A DNA stretch of 19,307 bases from an uncultured Fidelibacterota bacterium (GTDB lineage Bacteria; Fidelibacterota; Fidelibacteria; Fidelibacterales; Fidelibacteraceae), in assembly GCA_937862595.1 (NCBI GenBank), contig CALMFL010000154.1, positions 1 to 19,307 on the forward strand, in the 5' to 3' direction. Below are positions 1-8,017 of this stretch, in pieces (the stretch's first letter is position 1; each line of letters opens with the position of its first letter). The translations under genes and the position numbers were made by a program. Under the pieces are notes generated by a model. The model was not told the origin of the DNA. It saw only the letters and a list, made by a program, of their open reading frames with translations, and searched no databases.

Positions 1-386
1 GAACGGTTGCTCGGAAACCCCCAGATGTATTCGCCGTTCATCACTTGCGGACTGACGGGCGCGTTCAGGTAGGTGCCGCTGGTATGATAATAATCGCCGT
101 TGATGGCGCTGACGACCAGGTGGCCGGTCGACGTGTTCTGAACGCTCATGTTGCTGGGAATGTCACGCGAAAGCAGGCGGTTTCCGCCTTTCGCCGTTTC
201 AATGTTGATATATGGATTCGTCAGGTCGATATCGACGACATACACGACCCAGGGTTTTCCGTGCCGGTATTCCGTAAAATAGCAGCCCGGACCCATATGG
301 TAGGCTTTCGTTATTCTGAAACCGTCCTGCGCGAACATAAGGACGGCGCCTGCACACAGCGCAAACGTCATGATCAATTTCTTCAT
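1..386 (-). CDS. NAGPA-family secreted protein, N-terminal part only (runs off the window)
   Basis: Translating the minus strand from the ATG at 386-384 gives 128 uninterrupted residues to the window edge. The product starts MKKLIMTFALCAGAVLMFAQ, a clear Sec signal peptide. It continues with the same opening as the two complete paralogues to its right: an HMGPGCYF stretch matching their QIGPG motif, a VDIDLTNPYINIETAK strand, and AINGDYYHTSG matching their NGDFY motif. This is the N-terminal part of a phosphodiester glycosidase (NAGPA, PF09992) domain. The catalytic-core DGGGSS region and any C-terminal sorting domain lie outside the window. The start is supported by a GAGGG Shine-Dalgarno just upstream and by a Bacteroidetes-like promoter at 420-449. 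It is the third paralogue in tandem. Function beyond the family is inferred. Confidence 0.85.
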   Translation of the reverse strand, partial: MKKLIMTFALCAGAVLMFAQDGFRITKAYHMGPGCYFTEYRHGKPWVVYVVDIDLTNPYINIETAKGGNRLLSRDIPSNMSVQNTSTGHLVVSAINGDYYHTSGTYLNAPVSPQVMNGEYIWGFPSNR

Positions 387-419
387 ACTGCCCTCGCTCA
401 TTATTTAATTAAACACCTC

Positions 420-449
420 CAAATTTAACAAATTCTGGCACAATTCAAA
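420..449 (-). promoter_or_regulatory. Probable Bacteroidetes-type promoter of the left-edge NAGPA gene
   Basis: On the minus strand, TTTG (446-449) is followed after 18 bases by TAAATTTG (420-427). This matches the Bacteroidetes -33/-7 consensus TTTG/TAnnTTTG, with a spacer at the short end of the usual range. It lies about 34 bp upstream of the ATG at 386, in an AT-rich gap of 130 bp that has no other gene. The match is by eye. Confidence 0.45.
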
Positions 450-516
450 TAATTATATCGACTGTATTTTTTAATTCGAACGCACCTTTTCACTCAGGAG
501 GAATTAGATCCCGGTG

Positions 517-1272
517 CTATTTGATCAGCACCATTTTTTTGGTTTCGATCTGCGAGCCGTTCGTCAGGCGATAGTAGTAGATGCCCGCCGGCAGGTCCCC
601 GGCATGGAAGCGCAGATTGTAGCTGCCCGCCGTCTGATACCCGCTGTGCAGGTTCCGGACATGTTTCCCCAGGATGTTGTAGACGTCCACGGAGACATTC
701 CCGTCGCTGTTCAGGTCGTAGCCGATCACGGTCTCGGGATTGAAGGGGTTCGGGTAGTTCTGCTTCAGGCTGAAATGCGCCGGCACTTCCCCGCGCTCTT
801 CCCGTTCGATCGAGGTCCAGTTCGGGTAGCTGACCCGGATCCGGTCCACATAAAGCGTCCCGCTGGTGGCCTTGTCGTCGATGCGGAAGCGGATGCCCTT
901 CACCTTGATCGGGTACATCTGAGCGCCGTCCGTCGGCAGCATCCCGGACATGAGCATGAACTGCGTCCGGTAATCGTCGTTGTAGCCCAGCGAGGACGGG
1001 GTCTTTACCTCATAGTCCTTCCCCTCGGCGTCCTCGAGCATGATGTACACCCAGTGCTTTACGCTGTCGGATAAAATGTCGACCATCATGATCTCCGGAA
1101 CGCCGTAAATGTCCACCGGCGCCATCTCAAGATAGATGTTCCCGTCTTCGCTTCCCGTATGCGCGTAGTTCAGCTGAAGCGCCTTCGTCCCGGTCCCGGC
1201 GATCCGGTCCGCCAGTCCGATGCTCGTCTGCGTCAGGTCGATGTAGGCGTCCGCGGTCATCGTCCAGCCTTC
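517..1272 (-). repeat. 756-bp identical module, copy 1 (CBM-like + T9SS sorting domain)
   Basis: Reading this block against 3152-3907 shows no difference by eye. Identity starts exactly at the stop codon (bases 516 and 3151 differ) and ends exactly in frame at the GAA codon for E562, where the jelly-roll-like domain begins. It covers 251 codons plus the stop. Flanking coding sequence on the inner side is only moderately similar in protein and very different in base composition. Confidence 0.93.
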
Positions 1273-2955
1273 GGTACTTTCAATTTCATCAACAACACTT
1301 TCACCCGAACCAATTTGTATAAATACATGAACTGTATCTGTTTCTTCACCATAGGCGACAATGACATCCGTTTCGCCATTTTCTTTTCCTATGATCACAC
1401 CCTCTTCATTGATCTCAGCAATATGCGGATCAAGAACGGTGAACTCAAATAGATCATTTTTGTAAATTTGTGTGCTTCCGGCTTCATTCCTTGCAGATAC
1501 AACATATTCAATACTGGTAACGGAATCAATTGTTAACGTATCGGGATAAACTGAAAGATCGTTCAGTTCTATGATATGGACTAAAACAGAATCAGAATCT
1601 CCGTTGTAATCGGCTTTAAAATAGGTGTCACCATTCACATCATTGGCGGTAAATATATTGGAATCAAAGCTTCCCAAACGATTATCATAATGAATGATCA
1701 ATTGGCTCCAATTCAGATTCCCTGTGGGGTTGTAATACTCATCCCAGCCGCTAAATTCAAGATCTACACTTTTGTTTTTATAAACTGCAATGCTGTCCCG
1801 AGCTGCCTGTACGTGAGTAAACACCCCATTGGGAGCACTTGAAATGCAATGAACAGAATTTGAAACTGATCTTTCACCACCATCTGACGGAGTATTGACG
1901 ATACTGTTTCTAACCACCATGGTGGATGAACCACCCCCGTCAAGATTCAAGCCATGTGCTGCACCCATAAAGGTTAAGAAATCGCCCATTTGGTGATAAT
2001 CCATTCCAATACTCTGCGTTGAACGGCCATCTACAACCATTAAAAATAATTTTGTTGAATCAGCCGAAAAACCTATGCCGGTCCTTGGATGTCGAACGAC
2101 ATCATCCGGAGAGATCATATCCACTCCGTCTTTAAGAAACCAGGCCCCACCACCGATTAACTGAGTCAATCTTTTGGGAGAATCTGCTATTTTTTGTATA
2201 ATTCTAATTGTGTCCCCGGGTAAACAATTTTGTTGCAAGAATTCTTTTGCACCCCCTAGACCTGAAAGTACGAATTTACCCTCGGGAATGGATCTGTTGG
2301 CGATACTATCGCACGTTTCAATAAGCGCAACAACCGTATCATTTACAAGCCAATCACTCATTGCGCTTACAAGGCATTCAAAGCCACCCACACTTGTACC
2401 GGTGTTTGTACCGTAAAAATTATTATAGATCACCAAATCGTTCGTTGATCTTGGCCTGTTTACTGCTTTAAGAGGATAAACAACATCATGGCCGCTACCA
2501 TTTTTTGAAATAACCTTACCTGAAAATTGTACGATGCAAAAATCCGGAATACCGCCCTCACTATAAGTGAACGCCGTACCCCATGTGGAATACCCTTTTA
2601 CAAATTCACCGTTGCAGATCTGATTATTACTTGGTTCACCGGTTGAGGTATTATAAAAATCTCCGTTGGTTGCCATAACTACCCGGTGACCCTCCGTATC
2701 ATTTCTTTTACTCATGCTTGATACGCCTTCAAAACCATATAATTTGTCTTTAGCCTTTACAGTTTCAATCTTCAAAAATGGATTGCTTAGATCGATCTCG
2801 GTCACATGAATGGTCCAGGGACGACTGGGAACTTCATAATACGAATAATATGCACCCGGACCGATCTGATAATGTTTAACGAGCCTATAATTTTCCGCAA
2901 ATACAAATGAGCTGACGAGCATCAGCAAAACGAGAATAAGAATTCTATTTTTCAT
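517..2955 (-). CDS. Secreted NAGPA (phosphodiester glycosidase) domain protein with Ig-like, CBM-like and T9SS sorting domains (copy A)
   Basis: 812 residues. Residues 1-20 are a signal peptide ending in SSFVFA. Residues from about 30 to 370 form the NAGPA domain (PF09992): NGDFYNTS, PRTGIGFSADS, VVDGRS, NLDGGGSS (337-344) and SDGGERSVSN are hallmarks of enzymes that cleave sugar-phosphodiester bonds. Residues from about 380 to 555 look like one or two Ig/BIG2-type beta domains. Residues from about 562 to 715 resemble a jelly-roll carbohydrate-binding domain. The last 80 residues are a type A T9SS sorting domain (NYPNPFNPET near its start, ending KKMVLIK). The protein should cross the outer membrane by type IX secretion and be surface-bound or released. 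The start has an AAAGGA ribosome site. The gene is a mosaic: the first 561 codons are AT-rich (sampled lines 35-40% GC), while the last 251 codons are GC-rich (58-60%) and identical in DNA to the neighbouring paralogue. The substrate is unknown. Confidence 0.9.
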   Translation of the reverse strand: MKNRILILVLLMLVSSFVFAENYRLVKHYQIGPGAYYSYYEVPSRPWTIHVTEIDLSNPFLKIETVKAKDKLYGFEGVSSMSKRNDTEGHRVVMATNGDFYNTSTGEPSNNQICNGEFVKGYSTWGTAFTYSEGGIPDFCIVQFSGKVISKNGSGHDVVYPLKAVNRPRSTNDLVIYNNFYGTNTGTSVGGFECLVSAMSDWLVNDTVVALIETCDSIANRSIPEGKFVLSGLGGAKEFLQQNCLPGDTIRIIQKIADSPKRLTQLIGGGAWFLKDGVDMISPDDVVRHPRTGIGFSADSTKLFLMVVDGRSTQSIGMDYHQMGDFLTFMGAAHGLNLDGGGSSTMVVRNSIVNTPSDGGERSVSNSVHCISSAPNGVFTHVQAARDSIAVYKNKSVDLEFSGWDEYYNPTGNLNWSQLIIHYDNRLGSFDSNIFTANDVNGDTYFKADYNGDSDSVLVHIIELNDLSVYPDTLTIDSVTSIEYVVSARNEAGSTQIYKNDLFEFTVLDPHIAEINEEGVIIGKENGETDVIVAYGEETDTVHVFIQIGSGESVVDEIESTEGWTMTADAYIDLTQTSIGLADRIAGTGTKALQLNYAHTGSEDGNIYLEMAPVDIYGVPEIMMVDILSDSVKHWVYIMLEDAEGKDYEVKTPSSLGYNDDYRTQFMLMSGMLPTDGAQMYPIKVKGIRFRIDDKATSGTLYVDRIRVSYPNWTSIEREERGEVPAHFSLKQNYPNPFNPETVIGYDLNSDGNVSVDVYNILGKHVRNLHSGYQTAGSYNLRFHAGDLPAGIYYYRLTNGSQIETKKMVLIK

Positions 2956-3151
2956 TTTTTTCCTTTGAATATTATTAATCCATTTACATGATAATTTACA
3001 ATTTAATTTATGGTATCAAATATTTTTTCGATCAATCCCGTATTACGCATTGACTCGCAAATAATGTAATCTAAAGAAATTGAAAAATGGGGGAAGGTCA
3101 AATGGACGCGCGGTGATACCGGATGTTGTTCCGCCATGTTAGAAGGATTTC
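2956..3151. other. AT-rich intergenic gap between the two complete NAGPA genes
   Basis: These 196 bp hold no supported gene. The part nearest copy A (2956-3090) is very AT-rich, like the N-terminal half of copy A. The part nearest copy B (about 3095-3151) is GC-richer. I see no strong intrinsic terminator behind copy B and no convincing promoter, although an AATATTTG element with one mismatch to the -7 consensus is present on the minus strand. The leader just before the ATG of copy A, AAAGGAAAAAAATGA, is the same 15 bases as the leader of the gene starting at 19112. Confidence 0.5.
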
Positions 3152-3907
3152 CTATTTGATCAGCACCATTTTTTTGGTTTCGATCTGCGAGCCGTTCGTC
3201 AGGCGATAGTAGTAGATGCCCGCCGGCAGGTCCCCGGCATGGAAGCGCAGATTGTAGCTGCCCGCCGTCTGATACCCGCTGTGCAGGTTCCGGACATGTT
3301 TCCCCAGGATGTTGTAGACGTCCACGGAGACATTCCCGTCGCTGTTCAGGTCGTAGCCGATCACGGTCTCGGGATTGAAGGGGTTCGGGTAGTTCTGCTT
3401 CAGGCTGAAATGCGCCGGCACTTCCCCGCGCTCTTCCCGTTCGATCGAGGTCCAGTTCGGGTAGCTGACCCGGATCCGGTCCACATAAAGCGTCCCGCTG
3501 GTGGCCTTGTCGTCGATGCGGAAGCGGATGCCCTTCACCTTGATCGGGTACATCTGAGCGCCGTCCGTCGGCAGCATCCCGGACATGAGCATGAACTGCG
3601 TCCGGTAATCGTCGTTGTAGCCCAGCGAGGACGGGGTCTTTACCTCATAGTCCTTCCCCTCGGCGTCCTCGAGCATGATGTACACCCAGTGCTTTACGCT
3701 GTCGGATAAAATGTCGACCATCATGATCTCCGGAACGCCGTAAATGTCCACCGGCGCCATCTCAAGATAGATGTTCCCGTCTTCGCTTCCCGTATGCGCG
3801 TAGTTCAGCTGAAGCGCCTTCGTCCCGGTCCCGGCGATCCGGTCCGCCAGTCCGATGCTCGTCTGCGTCAGGTCGATGTAGGCGTCCGCGGTCATCGTCC
3901 AGCCTTC
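3152..3907 (-). repeat. 756-bp identical module, copy 2 (CBM-like + T9SS sorting domain)
   Basis: Direct repeat of 517-1272 at a constant offset of 2635 bp, with no mismatch seen. It forms the 3-prime end of copy B and matches that gene's surrounding base composition, so this copy is the better candidate for the donor. Confidence 0.93.
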
Positions 3908-5617
3908 CGCCGTTTCCAGCTCGTCCACCGATACCTCGCCTTCACCGATCTCGACCCGCACCACGGCCGTGTCGGTCTCGTCCCCGTAACTGACGACCAC
4001 AAAGGTCTCGCCTTCGGCTTTCCCCTTGAAACGGCCGTCGGGACCGATGCTCCCGATCGATTCGTCCAGGACGTTGAAGTCAAAAATGTCGTTCCGCAGG
4101 CTCTGAAGCGGACTCCCCTCCAGCGAGCCCTTCATGCTGAACAGATAGGTGCTGGTGGAATCCATGGTCAGAAGCTTCGGATAGATGTCAAGGTCCGTTA
4201 CCTCGATAATATGAATTTTCATTGAGTCCGATTCAAGCCCGTACGTTACGTTCAGCTGAAGGTCCCCGTCGAGCTTACCGGCGCTGAACACATCTTCGCT
4301 ATAGCTTCCGTAGGCGGTATCGTACTCAACGCCGATCTCGCCCCAGTCGGCGATCACGCGGGGATGATAGTACTGATCCCAGCCCGTCAGGTTCGTCGTG
4401 ACCGATCGGTTCTTGCAGACCGCCAGACTGTCCTGTTTGAACTGCAGATAGGTCAGGCTGCCCGTCGGTGCGGAAGAATAGCAGAGCACGGAATTCGCCA
4501 CCGCACGTTCGCCCCCGTCCGAGGGGCTGTTCACGCAGGCGCCCCGGACGATCATGGCCGAGGAGCCTCCTCCGTCCAGGTTAACGGCGTTCTTAACGCC
4601 GATCGCCGACATGAACTCCACCAGTTCATGCATGCCCATGCCAATGCTGAACCCGGCCTGGCGGCCGTCGACGACCACAAAGTAGATAAGCGTGGAATCG
4701 CCGTTGAACCCGATGACCGTGCGCGGATTCCGCCCGGTCAGATAATCCGACCAGACCCGTTCGGCGATGCCGGATTCCTCCGCCACGTTCACGCCGTCAG
4801 CCATCATTTTACAGGCGCCGCCCATGAACTGGGTGATCCGTTTTACATCGCTGGGAAAGCTCTGGACGATCTTCAGAGTATCTCCCTCCCGGGCATAGCT
4901 TCGGAGAAAAGAGGCTCCCGCCCCTTCTCCGGACAGGACGCTTTTATTCGCGGGGATGGTCCGGTTGTTCGATATCGTATCGCAGGCTTCTACAAGGCAG
5001 AGAACCGTATCGTTCACGACCCAGCGCGTCAGCGGCAAGATCAGGCATTCGGTGCCGTCGCCGCCGGTTTTGGTCGAGCTTCCGTAAAAATCGTTGTACA
5101 GGCAGATCTCATTTGTCCCGCGGCTCAGATTGACATTCGCGATGTCATAGTGCGCGTTATCATTCGGCGAGATCAGGGTCCCCGTGAAGACGGGATTCAG
5201 GATCACGCCCTTGCCGTCTTCACGGCAGGCAAAACCGTTGCGATAGACGAAGGGCGTGTGCGTGAATTCGCCGTTCACCACGCAGGGACTCAGCGGCACG
5301 CCGTTGCCCGTATCGTAAAAATCGCCGTTCACGCCGCAGACGGCCTGGTGGTTCTCCGTCGAGGTCCGCTGAGACAGACTGCTCGTCGTTTCAAAACCCG
5401 TCAGCCTGTCCTGCGAAGCGGCGCTTTCGAGGGTGATGTAGGGATTGCCGAGGTCCACGGTCGTAACATAGATCTGCATCGGCAGGGAGGGATTCGAGTA
5501 ACGGAAGTAATGGCATCCCGGACCGATCTGATAGGATGAAACAATGCGGTATCCGTTTTGCGCAGGCAGGGCCGCAGCCAAAAGGACAAGCAGTATCAGG
5601 GTGAATGGTTTTTTCAT
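3152..5617 (-). CDS. Secreted NAGPA (phosphodiester glycosidase) domain protein with Ig-like, CBM-like and T9SS sorting domains (copy B)
   Basis: 821 residues with the same architecture as copy A. The signal peptide is residues 1 to about 19 (MKKPFTLILLVLLAAALPAQ). The NAGPA domain spans about 30-380, with NGDFYDTGNG, PRTVIGFNGDS, VVVDGRQ, NLDGGGSS (346-353) and NSPSDGGERAVANS. An Ig-like region spans about 385-565, followed by the jelly-roll-like domain and a type A T9SS sorting domain. Base composition is uniformly GC-rich from end to end, unlike copy A, so the shared 3-prime module looks native here. The N-terminal parts of A and B align along their whole length at roughly half identical residues by eye. 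The ATG at 5617 follows a GAGGA Shine-Dalgarno. It is preceded by the terminator of the ATPase operon, so it should have its own promoter. NAGPA homologues act on N-acetylglucosamine-1-phosphodiesters or on cell-surface glycopolymers; the substrate here is not predictable. Confidence 0.92.
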   Translation of the reverse strand: MKKPFTLILLVLLAAALPAQNGYRIVSSYQIGPGCHYFRYSNPSLPMQIYVTTVDLGNPYITLESAASQDRLTGFETTSSLSQRTSTENHQAVCGVNGDFYDTGNGVPLSPCVVNGEFTHTPFVYRNGFACREDGKGVILNPVFTGTLISPNDNAHYDIANVNLSRGTNEICLYNDFYGSSTKTGGDGTECLILPLTRWVVNDTVLCLVEACDTISNNRTIPANKSVLSGEGAGASFLRSYAREGDTLKIVQSFPSDVKRITQFMGGACKMMADGVNVAEESGIAERVWSDYLTGRNPRTVIGFNGDSTLIYFVVVDGRQAGFSIGMGMHELVEFMSAIGVKNAVNLDGGGSSAMIVRGACVNSPSDGGERAVANSVLCYSSAPTGSLTYLQFKQDSLAVCKNRSVTTNLTGWDQYYHPRVIADWGEIGVEYDTAYGSYSEDVFSAGKLDGDLQLNVTYGLESDSMKIHIIEVTDLDIYPKLLTMDSTSTYLFSMKGSLEGSPLQSLRNDIFDFNVLDESIGSIGPDGRFKGKAEGETFVVVSYGDETDTAVVRVEIGEGEVSVDELETAEGWTMTADAYIDLTQTSIGLADRIAGTGTKALQLNYAHTGSEDGNIYLEMAPVDIYGVPEIMMVDILSDSVKHWVYIMLEDAEGKDYEVKTPSSLGYNDDYRTQFMLMSGMLPTDGAQMYPIKVKGIRFRIDDKATSGTLYVDRIRVSYPNWTSIEREERGEVPAHFSLKQNYPNPFNPETVIGYDLNSDGNVSVDVYNILGKHVRNLHSGYQTAGSYNLRFHAGDLPAGIYYYRLTNGSQIETKKMVLIK

Positions 5618-5705
5618 GGCGTCCTCGCGTTCGTTATTTTTTACGGTCGAATATAAGATTTATCTGAAGAAATATCCTGTATTTGTTTCATTAAATTGTC
5701 ATAAA

Positions 5706-5736
5706 AAAAAGAACCGCCGGAACGACGGTTCTTTTT
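5706..5736 (-). terminator. Strong intrinsic terminator behind the V-type ATPase operon
   Basis: Arms aaaaagaaccg (5706-5716) and cggttcttttt (5726-5736) are perfect complements around a 9-base loop. On the minus strand the hairpin is followed by an unbroken T-run formed by the A-run at 5703-5710. It lies about 27 bp after the atpK stop. The A/T flanks make it close to symmetrical, so it could also act on the plus strand. Confidence 0.9.
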
Positions 5737-5762
5737 GAATTCGTATTTTTTCCTGCCGGCGA

Positions 5763-6188
5763 TCAGAGCATCAGGAGCAGGAAGACCATGACGAACAAGG
5801 CCACGGTTTCCACGATACCGATCACCATGAAGTAGTTGGCGGTCCCTTTGCCGGTCTCCGCAAGCGCGTCGGCCGCGCGTGCGGCGGCTTTTCCCTGCAT
5901 CAACGCGGAAAGTCCCATAGCCAATCCACCGAACACGCCGGCACCGAGAAGTCCGAGGCCGTTCTCCGATGTTGAATTAAGAATGAAGTTCATCAACAAG
6001 AAACCGTAGATGGTCTGTGTCAATGCAACACCGGCAAACGCAACCAATAAAAAAGGTGCGGGTTTGTCATTTACAAAGCATTTTTTCCAACCGCCGATAG
6101 CAGCTTGTGATGCTATGCCGGTTCCGAGAGCCGAACCCAATGCAGCCAAACCGAGCGCTGCTGCGGCGCCAAACATTTGAAGATCCAT
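5763..6188 (-). CDS. atpK: V/A-type ATPase subunit K (proteolipid, rotor ring c subunit)
   Basis: 141 residues forming four hydrophobic helices as two tandem hairpins, the double-length proteolipid of V/A-type ATPases. It builds the membrane rotor that carries ions past subunit I. The carboxylate is E127 (GIVETVALF) in the fourth helix. T57, Q58, Y61 and Q98 match the Na+-ligand pattern of Enterococcus hirae NtpK (TQxxY, then SA..QGK, then E, with the same 29-residue Q-to-E spacing). This suggests Na+ as the coupling ion. The first hairpin has no acidic residue in its outer helix, as usual for this type. It is the last gene of the operon, 38 bp after atpI, with an AAAGGAG Shine-Dalgarno before the ATG. 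Confidence 0.93.
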   Translation of the reverse strand: MDLQMFGAAAALGLAALGSALGTGIASQAAIGGWKKCFVNDKPAPFLLVAFAGVALTQTIYGFLLMNFILNSTSENGLGLLGAGVFGGLAMGLSALMQGKAAARAADALAETGKGTANYFMVIGIVETVALFVMVFLLLML

Positions 6189-6226
6189 TATTATGTCTCC
6201 TTTGATCTAATGAATTAATTTGTTAC

Positions 6227-8017
6227 CTATTTATCTTTGAACGGCTCATATTTGTAGCCGGTCCATTCCAGTCCCAACTGTCCGCTGAATTCCAATAAAT
6301 TCAAACGGATCCCGTGAACCATCACGGAAAGCAGTCCCATGACGATATTCAATCCGTGTCCTATCAGGAGCACGATAACGCCGGCGATGATCGCCGGCCC
6401 ATGCATCATTCCGGATGCCATACTGTTGAAGGAATCGGCAATGGCAACCGATGCCATGCCCACGGCGAACAAGCGGATGTACGAAATGATGTTCGAGAAG
6501 GAGGAGATCGCATTGAGGAAGGTGTTAAATGCGCCGCCCAGGCCGCCCAGAACTCCCTTTAAAAAGCTTTTTCCGGGTTCCTGGGCGCTAAATAACACTA
6601 CAAAAACAAACCCCGATGCCATCAAGGGCACAACGGCAACCATGAACGGTTCGATAAATGACGGTTTATTATCACCCAGAACCAGTTGCAGGACTAAAAG
6701 GAATGCACCTAATGTCAAATTGAACCACCCGATATGTTCAAAGGCTTTTAGCTTTGGAAGATTATCAATAAAGTTCATCATGCTTGCCAAACCCAGTTGG
6801 AACACGGCCAGAATAAAACAAATAAGCTGTACGTTATTCTGATCCCTGAGCTGTTCAACAACCAAAGAATTTAAGAAAGATCCCTGGGAAATCGTACCGA
6901 ACCAGGTCCCGGTGATGGCGCCCCATGCGATCGTAGTAATGCTCAGGACATATAGCAGGATAAGCGCGCCCGGAATTTTTTTCCTGTCACGTTTCATTCC
7001 GACGGTGGCCGCAATGGAGAGCAGCAGGAAGATCGAGCCATACCCTGCATCCCCGATGATCATTGCGACAAAGACCGCAAAGAAGATCAGGAAATACATC
7101 GAAATGTCCTTTTCCCGGTATCCGGGAACGGTCCCGAGAAAATCGAAGACCGGCTCAATGATCTTGATCCATTTTGCATTCTTCAGTTTTGTCGGAGGGT
7201 TGTCCGTGAGTTCGGGCTCTTCCTCCACATAGCCCCAGCCGTTCTTTGCCGCCGCCGTTTCAATGGCCGCGGCCTCGTCGGCGGGGACAAAGCCCTGGAG
7301 GTAGGCGATCTCTTCCTTCAGTCCCAGGCCGTTCTGAACGAGCGCGAACTGATGTTCTTTTTCAAGCGCCGCAATGCGGTCCCGCAGGATCGCCGCATAG
7401 CTTTTCAGGCTGGCAAGTTCTTTTGTCCCGTCCTCTATGCCGGAAGCGGTCTCCTTCAGGCGCGCCGAGGCGTCCGTGTGGGACAGTTCGGGCAGGGCGA
7501 CCGGGCGGTAGTCCAGCGCGTCGTCGGGATCATCGGAAACGAACGCGATCTTCAGCGCGGCCTTGCTTTCTTCCAGCAGGAACACCTTGCCGTTCTTGCT
7601 CAGTTCCTTCCATTCCGCCGGCGGCACGCGGTAGAGACGAATATAGCATCCGTCCTTTTCCAGCGCGAGGAGGTCCTCAAGGGAAACCCGGCTCCAGGCG
7701 TCATACCAGGAAAGGACTTCCTTCAGCATCTCCTGTTCGCGGAGCTGTTCGTCCCGTTTCGCCCGTATCTCAAGAATGCGGCTGATGACCGCATCCGGTT
7801 TTTTATCCTTCTTCTGCTTTATTTCCGCCGTGTCGCCCAGGATCGCGAGCCCGTTCCTTGCGTTCTCCAGCAGGGTCCCGATGGCGGCCATGTCGCCCGA
7901 GGGCGGATTTTGCAGCGGCCTTACGTGTAAAACACCCAGCTTGCGGAGTTCCTTCAGGGTCTCTTTCGACCTGCCTTCGTCTACAAGCAGCGTGATCTTT
8001 GACATTCTTTCGATCAT
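6227..8017 (-). CDS. atpI: V/A-type ATPase subunit I (stator membrane subunit a)
   Basis: 596 residues. Residues 1 to about 300 are cytoplasmic and rich in coiled coil (about 60-110 and 185-225); they connect to the peripheral stalk. From about 305 to 575 there are roughly eight membrane helices. The essential arginine that faces the rotor carboxylate is R515 in ISYIRLFAVG. The family signature VHGIRLNLLEFSGQ follows near the C-terminus. The start overlaps the atpD stop by ATGA, so translation is coupled. A second in-frame Met four codons later is a possible alternative start. The stretch coding for the membrane part (about 6560-6900) is clearly AT-richer (sampled 40-43% GC) than the N-terminal half. 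Confidence 0.94.
   Translation of the reverse strand: MIERMSKITLLVDEGRSKETLKELRKLGVLHVRPLQNPPSGDMAAIGTLLENARNGLAILGDTAEIKQKKDKKPDAVISRILEIRAKRDEQLREQEMLKEVLSWYDAWSRVSLEDLLALEKDGCYIRLYRVPPAEWKELSKNGKVFLLEESKAALKIAFVSDDPDDALDYRPVALPELSHTDASARLKETASGIEDGTKELASLKSYAAILRDRIAALEKEHQFALVQNGLGLKEEIAYLQGFVPADEAAAIETAAAKNGWGYVEEEPELTDNPPTKLKNAKWIKIIEPVFDFLGTVPGYREKDISMYFLIFFAVFVAMIIGDAGYGSIFLLLSIAATVGMKRDRKKIPGALILLYVLSITTIAWGAITGTWFGTISQGSFLNSLVVEQLRDQNNVQLICFILAVFQLGLASMMNFIDNLPKLKAFEHIGWFNLTLGAFLLVLQLVLGDNKPSFIEPFMVAVVPLMASGFVFVVLFSAQEPGKSFLKGVLGGLGGAFNTFLNAISSFSNIISYIRLFAVGMASVAIADSFNSMASGMMHGPAIIAGVIVLLIGHGLNIVMGLLSVMVHGIRLNLLEFSGQLGLEWTGYKYEPFKDK

Noticed and set aside
513..540. Hairpin GGTGCT/AGCACC followed by seven T on the plus strand, resembling a terminator
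   Set aside because: No plus-strand gene ends here. The right arm and T-run are simply the codons for KKMVLIK at the end of copy A, and the left arm is absent at the same place in copy B, so the pairing is probably chance.
4364..5539. Long plus-strand open frame (391 codons) opposite copy B
   Set aside because: It lies entirely antisense to the well-supported NAGPA gene, shows no domain and has the composition of a mirror frame in GC-rich DNA.
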